Shown piece after piece: positions 15,683-23,562 of a stretch of DNA of 64,000 nt. Numbering within the stretch: position 1 is the stretch's first letter; the number at the start of each line of letters is the position of its first letter. Source of the DNA: an uncultured Collinsella sp. (GTDB lineage: Bacteria > Actinomycetota > Coriobacteriia > Coriobacteriales > Coriobacteriaceae); NCBI GenBank assembly GCA_900549025.1, contig URMZ01000003.1:35124-99123 (forward strand), written 5' to 3'. The translations under genes and the position numbers were made by a program. The notes under the pieces are model-generated. The model ran no database searches. It saw nothing but the letters and a program-made list of their open reading frames with translations, and was not told the DNA's origin.

Positions 15683-17205
15683 TTGCGCACCTCCTCGATG
15701 TTGGGCGGGGTAGCCAGCCCGTCGGACAGCTCTATCATGCGGCGCACAAGCTCGGCGCGCCTCTTCGGGTCGGTTTCGGGCAAGCGCGCTTCCTCGTACA
15801 GCTTATGCAGCTCGTTCTCCTTCAGGGCAAGCGACTCGGGCGTGTGGAACTGCAATTCGAACTTGAAGCCGTCTGGCGTCTCGAACTGGCAGTTGACGCC
15901 GCGATAGGTTACGCCCGTGCTTTGCAGCGTATTCTTGACCCTGATCAGAGTATAGCCCGCCTTCTCAAGCTCGGCGCGGATGCGGGCGAACTCGTCGGCG
16001 AAGCTGGATGTCTTCAGCTGGTAGGTGTACCGCAGCACGTCGTGGATGCCATCAGCCGCCTCTTGCTCGGTGATAACGTCTTTGTACGAGTCGGTTCGTA
16101 TCTTGCGCGCAAGCGACTGCTGGCCCTTGAGCCTGAAATCAAGCCCCGCGAGCGTCGAGCCTACGCGCTGAAGCGATTGCAGGAACGATGTGGTTTCAGG
16201 CTCGCGCACCATGGCGTCGGAGCGCAGGCGTGTGGCCTGTGTGGCCGAATCGCCGCCGCGCTTCTGCACGTACTCGTCTATCCACTTGCCCCAATCGGCC
16301 ACTTCAAGGGTGTAGGAGCAGCGGCACCACGGGTGCATGGGCGGAAAGTTCGTTCCCGGCATGCGCTCCGACAGCCTTGCCGGATGCTGCTTCTGGTAGG
16401 CCTCAAGCTCGCGGCACACCTCGCAGGCCTTGCCGTCGTGTATGCAGCTGATGGCGTAGCTTTCGAACTCCGACTCGTGGACGCGTGCCTGCGCCTCGTT
16501 GAAGAGGTACGTGCCCTCGGTGTACACGAGGCGCATAGCCGTTCGGGTGCCGCTGTGGTTCAGTCTCGCCCGAAGCTCGCGCGAGACCTCGTCATAGGAG
16601 ACACCCCGCGCTATGAGCTTCGAGAAGTCGTCGTTGAGGTAGCTCGCCAGCTTCTCGCGGTTTGTCCAGATGCGCGCCGAGAAGTCTTCACCGGCGGCCC
16701 ATGCTGCCCCCACGGTGGCCTTGACCACCTCGGAGTCGTAGCGGTAGAAGTCCTTGCCGAAGCCCAGCTCCTCGGCGGCCATGTTGGCCGCGCGGCGCGC
16801 CTGCTCGGAGAAGTGGCGCTGAAGCTCTGCCTGCTCGATGGCCCCTATTTCGTACTGCTGGATGCGTATCTGAAGCTGGATGGCCTCAAGCTCGTTCAGC
16901 CGGTAGATGGACTCGCGGACGGGCATGAGGTCGGCGTACTGCGGGTACTTCTTGGCAAAGTCGTCCATGCGCTCCATGAGCAGGGTGCGGTCTTCCGCGC
17001 TGATGGATTGCAGCAGGCGGCGGTACTCTATCACCTTGTCCTCGCCGTACTGGGCGTAGTAGGCGGCTATGAGGCGGTCGAGCTTGGCCGCTTCGCTCGC
17101 GTACACCTTCTCAAGGCGCTTGCGCAAGGCGGCCTCGTCCTTCTCAAGCTGCGCAAGGAACTCGTCTCGGCGCTCGCGCCAGTACTCGTCGCTAGGCTTG
17201 CTCAT
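15679..17205 (-). CDS. MuF/SPP1 gp7 minor head protein with RelA/SpoT-like C-terminus
   Basis: 508 residues. Residues about 1-170 are helical; the MuF-type core ends near 315 with the zinc-binding-like pattern 'CIHDGKACEVCREL' then 'PPMHPWCRC'. The C-terminal region (about 365-490) shows the order of short-alarmone-synthetase motifs: 'LKGQQSLARKI' (RVKSPESLxxK-like), 'DVLRYTY' (DIxGIRI-like), 'LIRVKNTL', 'YRGVNC' (YRSLH-like) and 'FELQFHT' (VEIQIRT-like). MuF proteins ride in the capsid, so a toxin-type domain here could be delivered with the DNA. The RelA/SpoT link is my reading, not a search result. Confidence 0.88.
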   Translation of the reverse strand: MSKPSDEYWRERRDEFLAQLEKDEAALRKRLEKVYASEAAKLDRLIAAYYAQYGEDKVIEYRRLLQSISAEDRTLLMERMDDFAKKYPQYADLMPVRESIYRLNELEAIQLQIRIQQYEIGAIEQAELQRHFSEQARRAANMAAEELGFGKDFYRYDSEVVKATVGAAWAAGEDFSARIWTNREKLASYLNDDFSKLIARGVSYDEVSRELRARLNHSGTRTAMRLVYTEGTYLFNEAQARVHESEFESYAISCIHDGKACEVCRELEAYQKQHPARLSERMPGTNFPPMHPWCRCSYTLEVADWGKWIDEYVQKRGGDSATQATRLRSDAMVREPETTSFLQSLQRVGSTLAGLDFRLKGQQSLARKIRTDSYKDVITEQEAADGIHDVLRYTYQLKTSSFADEFARIRAELEKAGYTLIRVKNTLQSTGVTYRGVNCQFETPDGFKFELQFHTPESLALKENELHKLYEEARLPETDPKRRAELVRRMIELSDGLATPPNIEEVRK

Positions 17206-17641
17206 CGCTGCCCATAAGAAGCTCGATGATCTGCGCCTTGGTGGCGTTCTTCGGAAGGGTCACGCCGCTTCCCTTGGCAAGCTCGCGCAGCTCGTTGATC
17301 TTCATGGCCATCAGGCCGGCGTTGTCGTCCGCCTCGGGCTGCTCTTCGGCAGGCTCGGGTTCGGCCTCTTGCGCAGGCGCTTCCTGCTGCTGTTCCGCCT
17401 CGGGCTGCGGCGCACCGCTCGGCTGCTCCTTGATTGCGTACGTTGTCGTATCCACCAGGGAGCCGACCGTCACGAGGTCTTCGCGGATGTAGCCGCCCAT
17501 GGTCAGCTCAAGCCAGCCGGGTGCGGCATCCTCGACGTGCGCGGCGCAACCGCTGCCCATCGTTCCGATAATTGGCGCCTCTGCGCTCGGCTGCTCGCGG
17601 ATGGCAAGGCGCTTGCCTCGGCTATAGATCGCTACCTTCAT
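17192..17641 (-). CDS. SH3-like/SAP domain head protein
   Basis: 149 residues from ATG 17641, which has an AGGAAGGA site. Residues about 1-70 read like a bacterial SH3b domain ('LAIREQPSAEAPIIGTMGSG', 'GWLELTMGGYIREDLVTV'). A Gln/Glu/Pro-rich linker (about 75-110) follows, and the C-terminus is a SAP/Rho-N-like helix pair ('MKINELRELAKGSGVTLPKN'). SAP-type modules bind nucleic acid. It overlaps portal and MuF genes on either side. Confidence 0.7.
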   Translation of the reverse strand: MKVAIYSRGKRLAIREQPSAEAPIIGTMGSGCAAHVEDAAPGWLELTMGGYIREDLVTVGSLVDTTTYAIKEQPSGAPQPEAEQQQEAPAQEAEPEPAEEQPEADDNAGLMAMKINELRELAKGSGVTLPKNATKAQIIELLMGSDEQA

Positions 17642-19073
17642 CGTTGGTTCCTTCCTCTTCGGTGTCATCGGCCTGAGCCGTCCTGTTGGTGGGCATGCCG
17701 CCGCTTATGGCGTCGGCCTTCTCTTCCTGCTCGTCGCGCTTGCGCTGCATCTCTGCCTTCGGGTCGCTCACGCACGAGAGCACGGAAAGCTGGGTCTCCT
17801 CGGACACGATGCCAGAGAGCTGCCCGGCCACGCTTGCCTCGGATTGCAGGTCGTCGGGCATGTTGCGGTGCATGGTCACTTCCACGGCCTGCCAGTCGTC
17901 GCCCGCGAAATCGGCGTTGGGGTAGGCGGCCAGAAGGCGCATGCGCTCCTGCACGCCGCGCCTGAACTTCAGCTCTTTGTTTCGCGCCAGGTTGCTCATG
18001 GGCATCATGCGCATCTTGAGCGCTATGCCGGAGGCCGTGGCGAAGTTGTCGTCGGTGATGTCGGGCACCATGGCGGTCTTGTAGATGAGCGTTTCCAGGC
18101 GGTTGATGAGGTTTTCCTGCACGCCGTCGGCGTTCGGCTTCACGAGGAACATCACGTCGAGGCCCTCAGTCGATTCGCCGAACAGGTTGATGATCTTGTT
18201 CTCGCGGATGTTCTCTATCTCGGACTCGTCAAGCTCCTTGCCCTTGACCACCATGTAGCAATCGCTGAAGTACTCGACGTCGTTGGCCTTCTCGGACAGC
18301 ACGGCGTTGTACTGCTCGATGAGCGACAGCACGCCCTCGTAGAGGCCGCGCCCCTCGGTGTTCTGGCGGAAGTCGACCGCGGGCACGCTTCCGAACGCAT
18401 GCGCGCTAGGCTCGCCGAAGGCGAAGCCATCGTTCGTGCGGGCGAAATCGACCACCTGCGCGGCATCCGACCAGCTGCCCTTGATGGCCCCGTCGTCGCC
18501 GTAGAACCAGCGCACGAAGAACAGCGGGCGCTTCAGCACGGAGTCGTCGTACACCATGAAGGCGGTCAGCGGCGCGACCGCGATGGAACGCGGCATGCCG
18601 TCCTCGTCTTGGTAAAGCATCTCGTAGGCATGGCCGAACTTGGAGGCCATCTTCGAAAGCTCTGCGTCCACGTCCTCCTGAAGGTTTCTCGCCGTGAACT
18701 CGGCGATGAACGCCTCCACGGAGCTTTTCCGCGAATCGGGCATCCCCTCGGCGTTTTTGACCGAAAGCGTCATCGGAACGCCGATGAAGTAGCCCTCGAA
18801 CGTCTGCGTGATGGTGTAGGCGAAGTCCGCCGCCATGCGGTTGTCGGGCTTGTAGTCGGGCTTCCTGCGCCAGGCGCGGTCGAAGATGGCGTAATGGCCC
18901 CTGTAGGCCGCGTCCAGGTACTCGTAGCGCGGCTTGTGGGCCTGCTCGAACTCGTCGATGAGCCTCTGAAGCAGCTCGGGCGTCATCTCGGTGCCGGCGG
19001 GCACGCGGAAGTCCTCGGTCTCAGGCTCGCGCTGCATCTGGTCGTAGTAGAAGGAATGGAACTCGTGCGCCAC
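17622..19073 (-). CDS. Portal protein, SPP1 gp6-like
   Basis: 483 residues. Marks of the Phage_prot_Gp6 family: 'RYEYLDAAYRGHYAI', 'RMAADFAYTITQTFEGYFIGVP', 'ELSKMASKFGHAYEMLYQDEDG', 'GLYEGVLSLIEQYNAVLSEKAND', and 'VPDITDDNFATASGIALKMRM'. It abuts the terminase large subunit (stop and start adjacent at 19073-19074). The dodecameric portal is the DNA entry vertex. Confidence 0.93.
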   Translation of the reverse strand: MAHEFHSFYYDQMQREPETEDFRVPAGTEMTPELLQRLIDEFEQAHKPRYEYLDAAYRGHYAIFDRAWRRKPDYKPDNRMAADFAYTITQTFEGYFIGVPMTLSVKNAEGMPDSRKSSVEAFIAEFTARNLQEDVDAELSKMASKFGHAYEMLYQDEDGMPRSIAVAPLTAFMVYDDSVLKRPLFFVRWFYGDDGAIKGSWSDAAQVVDFARTNDGFAFGEPSAHAFGSVPAVDFRQNTEGRGLYEGVLSLIEQYNAVLSEKANDVEYFSDCYMVVKGKELDESEIENIRENKIINLFGESTEGLDVMFLVKPNADGVQENLINRLETLIYKTAMVPDITDDNFATASGIALKMRMMPMSNLARNKELKFRRGVQERMRLLAAYPNADFAGDDWQAVEVTMHRNMPDDLQSEASVAGQLSGIVSEETQLSVLSCVSDPKAEMQRKRDEQEEKADAISGGMPTNRTAQADDTEEEGTNDEGSDL

Positions 19074-20351
19074 TTATATGCCTCCCTTGAAGAACTTCAC
19101 GCCCGGCTTGCTCTGCCACTGCCTTATCGCGCTTGCGAGCGAATCCGGCATGTCGTCGTGCGCTGCGTTCTCGCTGTAGTCGAGCACCTGGTTCAATGCG
19201 TCCGCGTCGAGCGGGTACTGGTCGCAGTCGAGGAACCTCACGTTGGCCCACTGACTGCGCAGGTGCGTGCTTATCTTGATGTACTTGTTCTCCGCCTCCT
19301 GGTAGGAGCAGCACGGGTGCCCCCTGCGGATGATGGACTTGCGCAGATAGCCCTTGTCGGCGTTCGACTCGCAGAAGACGGTGCCGATGCGCAGGGCCTT
19401 GCACTCCTTCAGGATCTCGTCGAGGCAGTCGTCTACGTGCCTATGCCACATGCGGATGTGCGCGTACCAGATGCCGCTCCTCTCCCTAACGCAGGTGAAG
19501 GCCGTATAGTCAGCGCCGCCGTAGCTCGCGTCTATGTGGCCTATGCCGTCCGCCAAAAGCTGCGGCTCTTTGAAGAACTGCGCGTTGGTGAACATGGCGT
19601 CCTCGTCGGCGATGTGCTTCAGCTCGTAGTTGGCAGCGAAAAGCGAAGGCGACATGCTGGCGCGCACGCGCTCTATGTCCTCGCGGCTCATGAGTCCCGT
19701 CTCGAAGCAGCTCCATCGGCGGATGTTGGGCATCAGCTGGAAGGCGTCGTCCTTGTGCCACGGCGTGCCCGTGTTGAAGATGCGCCCGCCTCGGTTGCGG
19801 ATGTTCTGAAGCTCCATGTACAGCAGCTTGATGCGCTCGCGCTCGGCTGCGGACACCCTGTCCTTCACGTTCACGATGTCGTCGGTGAACACCTTGTCGG
19901 CGTGCTTGCCCGTGAGAGAGCCGCCGCAGCCAAGCCCCAGCAACTGGGGAGCGCCCGACACGCCCTGTTTGAGGTTCGTCGACACCGAGGACTGCGTGGC
20001 CTTGGTTATCACGAGGTCGGTGCCGTAGAGCATGCGCCCGAGGGCCTGGAACCACTCCGATTGAAGAACGTTGGCCGTAGCCGTCATGACCTCTGCCACG
20101 TCGTCGTCGGTCTTGCGCAGGAATATGACGCGCTCGCCGGGGAACAGCACGAGGATGAAGGCGAACGAGATGTGCAGGCACGTGGTCTTGAACGAGCCTC
20201 GGTGCGCCTGGATGGTCTCGTCCTCGGTGCCGAACACCATGTCCTTGATCCACTTGTTGTGCAGGCCGGTGAGCTTGTCGTATCCCAGCTTCACGGCTAT
20301 GTCGGCGGGGCAGTCGTACACCAGGTCGATGAGGTCAGCCCTTGTCGGCAT
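19074..20351 (-). CDS. Terminase large subunit
   Basis: 425 residues. ATPase domain with Walker A-like 'AHRGSFKTT' (about 49-57) and Walker B 'KVFTDDI'; coupling motif region 'IFNTGTPWHKDD'. The C-terminal RNase H-like nuclease domain shows 'HIDASYGGADYTAF' and 'HDDMPDSLASAI', which supply the metal-binding acids. It overlaps the upstream gene by 17 bases. Packages DNA into the prohead through the portal. Confidence 0.94.
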   Translation of the reverse strand: MPTRADLIDLVYDCPADIAVKLGYDKLTGLHNKWIKDMVFGTEDETIQAHRGSFKTTCLHISFAFILVLFPGERVIFLRKTDDDVAEVMTATANVLQSEWFQALGRMLYGTDLVITKATQSSVSTNLKQGVSGAPQLLGLGCGGSLTGKHADKVFTDDIVNVKDRVSAAERERIKLLYMELQNIRNRGGRIFNTGTPWHKDDAFQLMPNIRRWSCFETGLMSREDIERVRASMSPSLFAANYELKHIADEDAMFTNAQFFKEPQLLADGIGHIDASYGGADYTAFTCVRERSGIWYAHIRMWHRHVDDCLDEILKECKALRIGTVFCESNADKGYLRKSIIRRGHPCCSYQEAENKYIKISTHLRSQWANVRFLDCDQYPLDADALNQVLDYSENAAHDDMPDSLASAIRQWQSKPGVKFFKGGI

Positions 20352-20748
20352 GGCGCTTCGCCTCTATCAGCTTGCCGATCTCCTCGGCCGCGTGCGACAC
20401 GTCCGCTGCCACCTCGACCTTCTCGACGGGCTTCTCGCCTGCGGTGTCGCGAAGGAACTGAAGCGCGGCTATGTCGCCCTTCATGGCCTTCCTGGCGACC
20501 TTGAGCACGCTTATCTCGGAGACCGTGAGCTTGCGGTCGGGGTAGTCCTCGAAGGACATCCCCTCCAGCTCGTCCAGCTCGGCGTCGGTGCCCTCGAACG
20601 GCATGTGCAGCACGGTCTTGGCGATCTCCTGCAGCTGCTTCTTCTCGCGGCGCTTCTTGGCGGCGGCCTTGCCGGCCTTCGAGGCAGCGGCCCGGCGCTG
20701 CTCGGGCGTCTGGTCGCGCTTCGGCTTGATGAGGTTCTGGTCGTTCAT
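20335..20748 (-). CDS. Phage packaging-module protein, basic N-terminus
   Basis: 137 residues. A very basic N-terminus ('SKAGKAAAKKRREKKQLQEIAKTVL') is followed by a predicted small helical domain ('LTVSEISVLKVARKAMKGDIAALQFL') and an acidic tail. Proteins with this build commonly sit next to the large terminase and act as small terminase or DNA-binding partner. It lies 2 bases downstream of another small-terminase-like gene, so which of the two is TerS is uncertain. Confidence 0.7.
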   Translation of the reverse strand: MNDQNLIKPKRDQTPEQRRAAASKAGKAAAKKRREKKQLQEIAKTVLHMPFEGTDAELDELEGMSFEDYPDRKLTVSEISVLKVARKAMKGDIAALQFLRDTAGEKPVEKVEVAADVSHAAEEIGKLIEAKRHADKG

Positions 20749-20750
20749 GG

Positions 20751-20990
20751 CTAGTCCTCGAACGTGAGGCCCATGAAGCGCAGGCGCTTGTCAAGCTCGG
20801 CGAGCGCGCCGAAGTCGTTGGAGCCGTACACGAGGGCGTGGACGATGGCGGTGTCCATGACGTACTGCCACTGGCGCTCGTCCCAGCGGTCGCTGCAACG
20901 GTCGTCGCGCCACGCGTTGAACCATGTGACGGTCTCGGCGGGCCAGTCTGTGTCGGTGGGAAGTGTGGGCTTCTCTCGCTTGGCTGCCAT
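20751..20990 (-). CDS. Small terminase-like protein
   Basis: 79 residues with the pattern 'LPTDTDWPAETVTWFNAWRDD', 'ERQWQYVMDTAIVHALVYG', 'LAELDKRLRFMGLTFED', which resembles the N-terminal region of actinophage small terminases (WxxxTxxWWxxWR, DWxxLxxTAxLH, ELRxRxxxxGxT). The usual C-terminal extension is missing; the adjacent gene may supply it. Site GAGAGGAG before ATG 20990. Confidence 0.68.
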   Translation of the reverse strand: MAAKREKPTLPTDTDWPAETVTWFNAWRDDRCSDRWDERQWQYVMDTAIVHALVYGSNDFGALAELDKRLRFMGLTFED

Positions 20991-21027
20991 GCGTTCACTC
21001 CTCTCTGTTTTGCTTTGACGATGGAAA

Positions 21028-21056
21028 GGGCCAGCGCCTTATGATCGCGCTGGCCC
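21028..21056 (-). terminator. Hairpin before terminase genes
   Basis: 10-bp perfect stem GGGCCAGCGC/GCGCTGGCCC with a 9-base loop. On the minus strand it is followed by TTTCC only, so termination would be weak. The ribosome site of the first packaging gene begins about 25 bases later. Confidence 0.55.
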
Positions 21057-21067
21057 TGGGTTCCCCC

Positions 21068-21169
21068 TTAGTAGGAGGAGCGGCCGGAAGAGCTGCCGCG
21101 ACCGCGATTGAACGCGGAGCGCACTCGGTTGGCGATGTTTCCCGCTGCGCGGCGAATACGACCGAACAT
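21068..21169 (-). CDS. 33-residue basic peptide
   Basis: Tiny gene, 33 codons, with an excellent GAGGAGG site 6 bases before ATG 21169. The peptide begins 'MFGRIRRAAGNIANRVRSAF' and ends in a Gly/Ser/Arg-rich tail: an amphipathic basic helix plus a disordered end. It lies between two hairpins, directly after a strong terminator. It could be a nucleic-acid-binding or membrane-active peptide; nothing shows which. Confidence 0.68.
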   Translation of the reverse strand: MFGRIRRAAGNIANRVRSAFNRGRGSSSGRSSY

Positions 21170-21194
21170 GCCTGCCTCCTCTCGTTTTAGGGAA

Positions 21195-21222
21195 CAAAAA
21201 AGGCGTCCCGAAGGACGCCTTG
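21195..21222 (-). terminator. Strong intrinsic terminator
   Basis: 9-bp stem AAGGCGTCC/GGACGCCTT with a TTCG tetraloop, followed by TTTTTT on the minus strand. It separates the PP-loop gene pair from the late structural genes and lies about 26 bases before the start of the 33-residue peptide gene, within the same direction of transcription. Confidence 0.9.
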
Positions 21223-21248
21223 ATTTTCCTATGCGCGTGAGATTGGCC

Positions 21249-21827
21249 TTAGGCCTCAAGGGCCTCAAGGATCTTCGACCCGTCCATGTACAGGTCGCCG
21301 TACTTCGCCAGGGCATACTCCCTGATGAAGCTTTCGAGGTCGTCGGAGTCGCGGAACACGCACACGACGTAGTAGGCGCTGCTCCAAACGTTGTCGTAGT
21401 AGGGCTTAACCTCAAGCGACTCGAACGCCTTGAGTATGGCATCGGCCTCGGCGAAGCTGTCGCCTTCGAGGCTGTCGGTGGTCTCGACCGAATCGAGCGG
21501 GTTCGGCATCGGCGTGCCCTTCTGCTCCTTCGGCTTGAACTGCCGCTTGTTCTGAAGGCCTATGCGCTCCTCGAACACGGGGCGGATTACGTCGCCGAAC
21601 GTCCAGCCCTCGGCATCGGCCTTGACCAGATCGGCGAAGCGCCCGCGCTCCTCGGCGTCATGGAAGCAGAAGCAGATCCAGAAGCCGGAATCGACGGCCA
21701 TCTGAAAGCGCTTCTCCTCGCGCTTCTCGCGGTCTCGGTAGCTTTTCTGGTGGTCGGACAGCTGCGCTTCCTCGGCCGCCTTAGCCTCTTTACGCGCCTT
21801 CTGCGGCTTCTCAAACTTAAAGCCCAT
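21249..21827 (-). CDS. Conserved phage protein next to PP-loop enzyme
   Basis: 192 residues. Charged N-terminus ('KPQKARKEAKAAEEAQLSDHQKSYRDREKREEKRFQ'-like, about 8-45), then a domain with 'FWICFCFHDAEERGRFADLV' and a related later segment 'AYYVVCVFRDSDDLESFIREYAL'. The two halves look like a duplicated alpha/beta unit. It overlaps the PP-loop gene by 11 bases, so the two are coupled and probably work together. Function unknown. Confidence 0.7.
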   Translation of the reverse strand: MGFKFEKPQKARKEAKAAEEAQLSDHQKSYRDREKREEKRFQMAVDSGFWICFCFHDAEERGRFADLVKADAEGWTFGDVIRPVFEERIGLQNKRQFKPKEQKGTPMPNPLDSVETTDSLEGDSFAEADAILKAFESLEVKPYYDNVWSSAYYVVCVFRDSDDLESFIREYALAKYGDLYMDGSKILEALEA

Positions 21828-22527
21828 AGTGCTCCCACCTCTTCTCGTCTGCCTCGATGAACGGGTACCACTTCTTGACCACGGCGAAATCGTCGGGGCG
21901 CTTCTCGCGCAGGGGCTTCATGAAGCGCATGTCCAGGCCGTCGAAGCTGCGCCCGAACAGCTCGTAGTCCGGAGGCAGGCCGATGCCCCTGCGGGCGATC
22001 GCATCCATGACCTCTGCCTTCGTCCAGTCCGCAACCACCGAGGCCTTGTGCGTGGTCTGCTTCATGAGGCCGTGCTTGGTGAGGCTGGCTCGACGGTACG
22101 GGTTGTCGCAGGCGCGCACGCCGTCGCAGAACCACGTGTCATCGGGCAGGCCGAGGTCTTCGAGGATGTAGGGGCGCATGTCGTCGTAGCTGTAGACCGG
22201 CATGTTCGCGGCCTCGATCACGTCGCAGTGCGCCGGACTTTGGAACACGCAGTTGTTGAGCGTCCTCGACCATCTGGGGTGCGGGTACTGGTGTATCTTC
22301 ACGCCGAACACTTTCTCGATGGTTCGCACGTTCTGCTCGACCATCGGAAGGCCCGGGATAGACCAGTAGTAGATCGGCACGACCTCTATACCCTCGTCCT
22401 CAAGCGCCACCCAGGCGGCCAGCGAGTCCTTGCCCAGCGAGCAGGAAAGCACCACGGGGCGTCCTTCCGCCTTGAGCCGCTTGCGAATCTCGGCGCTAGT
22501 CGGCTGGCCCTTGATTATCGTCGGCAT
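21817..22527 (-). CDS. PP-loop ATP pyrophosphatase (PAPS reductase-like)
   Basis: 236 residues. N-terminal PP-loop 'SCSLGKDSLAAWVAL' (about 29-43), the ATP-binding signature of the PAPS reductase/N-type family. Later Cys-containing stretches are 'NCVFQSPAHCDVI' and 'WFCDGVRACDNPYRR'. It lacks the C-terminal CGLH motif of sulfate-assimilating PAPS reductases. Phage members are thought to adenylate a substrate and may modify nucleobases. Coupled to the 192-residue gene. Confidence 0.8.
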   Translation of the reverse strand: MPTIIKGQPTSAEIRKRLKAEGRPVVLSCSLGKDSLAAWVALEDEGIEVVPIYYWSIPGLPMVEQNVRTIEKVFGVKIHQYPHPRWSRTLNNCVFQSPAHCDVIEAANMPVYSYDDMRPYILEDLGLPDDTWFCDGVRACDNPYRRASLTKHGLMKQTTHKASVVADWTKAEVMDAIARRGIGLPPDYELFGRSFDGLDMRFMKPLREKRPDDFAVVKKWYPFIEADEKRWEHYGL

Positions 22528-22750
22528 CTTCGCTCCTCTCCGTTATCTCGATGGGTTCGCCCATTCCGTTCAACGTCAGCTTAAAGCCCATGTGAGAAGC
22601 CATGAGCGCAAGGTTTCCCGCGCCTAGGTCGGAACCTTGTTTGATCGTATTCTGAACGTAGTTCCTGCTCTTGCCCATGGCCTTTGAAAGCGCGTACATG
22701 CTCATGCCGGAACGGTCGAGCATTTCTTTAAGCGCCTCAGTCGGTGTCAT
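22496..22750 (-). CDS. HTH regulator heading the late operon
   Basis: 84 residues from ATG 22750, with a perfect GGGAGG site. Helix-turn-helix of Xre/Cro type ('LKEMLDRSGMSMYALSKAMGKSRNYVQNTIKQGSD'-like, about 6-40), with a second helical part 'GNLALMASHMGFKLTLNG'. It overlaps the PP-loop gene by 32 bases. The region upstream carries repeated palindromes that this protein probably binds, controlling itself and the divergent operon that begins at 22972. Confidence 0.78.
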   Translation of the reverse strand: MTPTEALKEMLDRSGMSMYALSKAMGKSRNYVQNTIKQGSDLGAGNLALMASHMGFKLTLNGMGEPIEITERSEDADDNQGPAD

Positions 22751-22793
22751 GCAACCTCCCTTCATGCCTTGATCTGATCCCCCGATGATACAG

Positions 22794-22895
22794 CAATAGC
22801 AATAGGGATACAACAATAGCAATTGTGCAGGTATTGTGTAGAACAATAGCTATTGTGCATTGTGCCTATAGCACACTAATTATTGTACAATAATT
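22794..22895. promoter_or_regulatory. Operator array in divergent promoter region
   Basis: AT-rich island with related sites: CAATAGCAAT at 22794; ACAATAGCAATTGT at 22813-22826 (imperfect palindrome); ACAATAGCTATTGT at 22843-22856 (perfect); TGTGC-N5-GCACA at 22861-22875; and an 18-bp perfect palindrome around TTATTGTACAATAA at 22878-22895. It lies between the HTH gene heading the late operon and the plus-strand accessory operon. No promoter matches the consensus well enough to be placed. Confidence 0.75.
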
Positions 22896-22971
22896 CAGTT
22901 GTCAGCAATGAGGGCCACAAAGCCCACAGAGCTAGCAAGCAGCTTTAGAACCGAATAAGGAGGCTACAGAG

Positions 22972-23505
22972 ATGGCAGAGCAGCAGAGTTTAGATCTGGT
23001 GGTAAGTGGTCAGCTGGTGAGCAACCACACGATCCTAGCCATAGTTGAGGGTATGCGAGCACGAGGCTACTTCAGAAAAGGCCCCCAGGGCCGAAAGGAT
23101 GGCCTAGAGCTTGCAACAGCCTTGAAGCTTGTAAACGAGTACATGGCTTTTCCAGAGCTTGGCAGGTACACAGTAGAGGCCACGAAGCACAGGCCAATTA
23201 ACGAGATCCCCCGAGCCGATTACGAGCAAGTGGAGATCATGAGGGCTTGCGATAACTACCTTGCACAGGTAACCGAGGCATTCAAGGCCAACAGCGACGA
23301 AGAAGCCATTATTTACATGGTGAAAGACCTTCGAAAGCAGGTCATAGCCGATGGCATCGAGTCCGGGGCCTTGAAGGTTCGAAAGTACTTCGGCAAGCAT
23401 GGATTTTACTACATGGACGATCAGGGCAAGTGGCAGAACGCCAAGGCCATTGATTGGAACATCGGCGAAACGAACCCCATCAGACCAGCAGAGCAAGCAG
23501 CCTAA
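22972..23505 (+). CDS. Accessory operon protein 1, unknown
   Basis: 177 residues, site AGGAGG 6 bases before the ATG. No family recognised. N-terminal 'LVVSGQLVSNHTILAIVEGMRARGYFRKGP', a helical middle ('EQVEIMRACDNYLAQVTEAF') and an aromatic C-terminal part ('VRKYFGKHGFYYMDDQGKW'). Codon use is visibly less GC-rich than in the phage genes around it, which suggests a separate origin. It leads a five-gene operon under the palindrome array. Confidence 0.72.
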   Translation: MAEQQSLDLVVSGQLVSNHTILAIVEGMRARGYFRKGPQGRKDGLELATALKLVNEYMAFPELGRYTVEATKHRPINEIPRADYEQVEIMRACDNYLAQVTEAFKANSDEEAIIYMVKDLRKQVIADGIESGALKVRKYFGKHGFYYMDDQGKWQNAKAIDWNIGETNPIRPAEQAA

Positions 23506-23562
23506 AGCAAGCAGGAGGCCCCGAGAAGGGGCCTCCCGCAACAACACACAGGAGATCATACC

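Noticed and set aside
17844..20504. 886-codon plus-strand open frame opposite portal and terminase
   Set aside because: Antisense to two genes with clear family motifs. Its Arg/Leu/His/Val-rich composition is what a GC-rich opposite frame produces.
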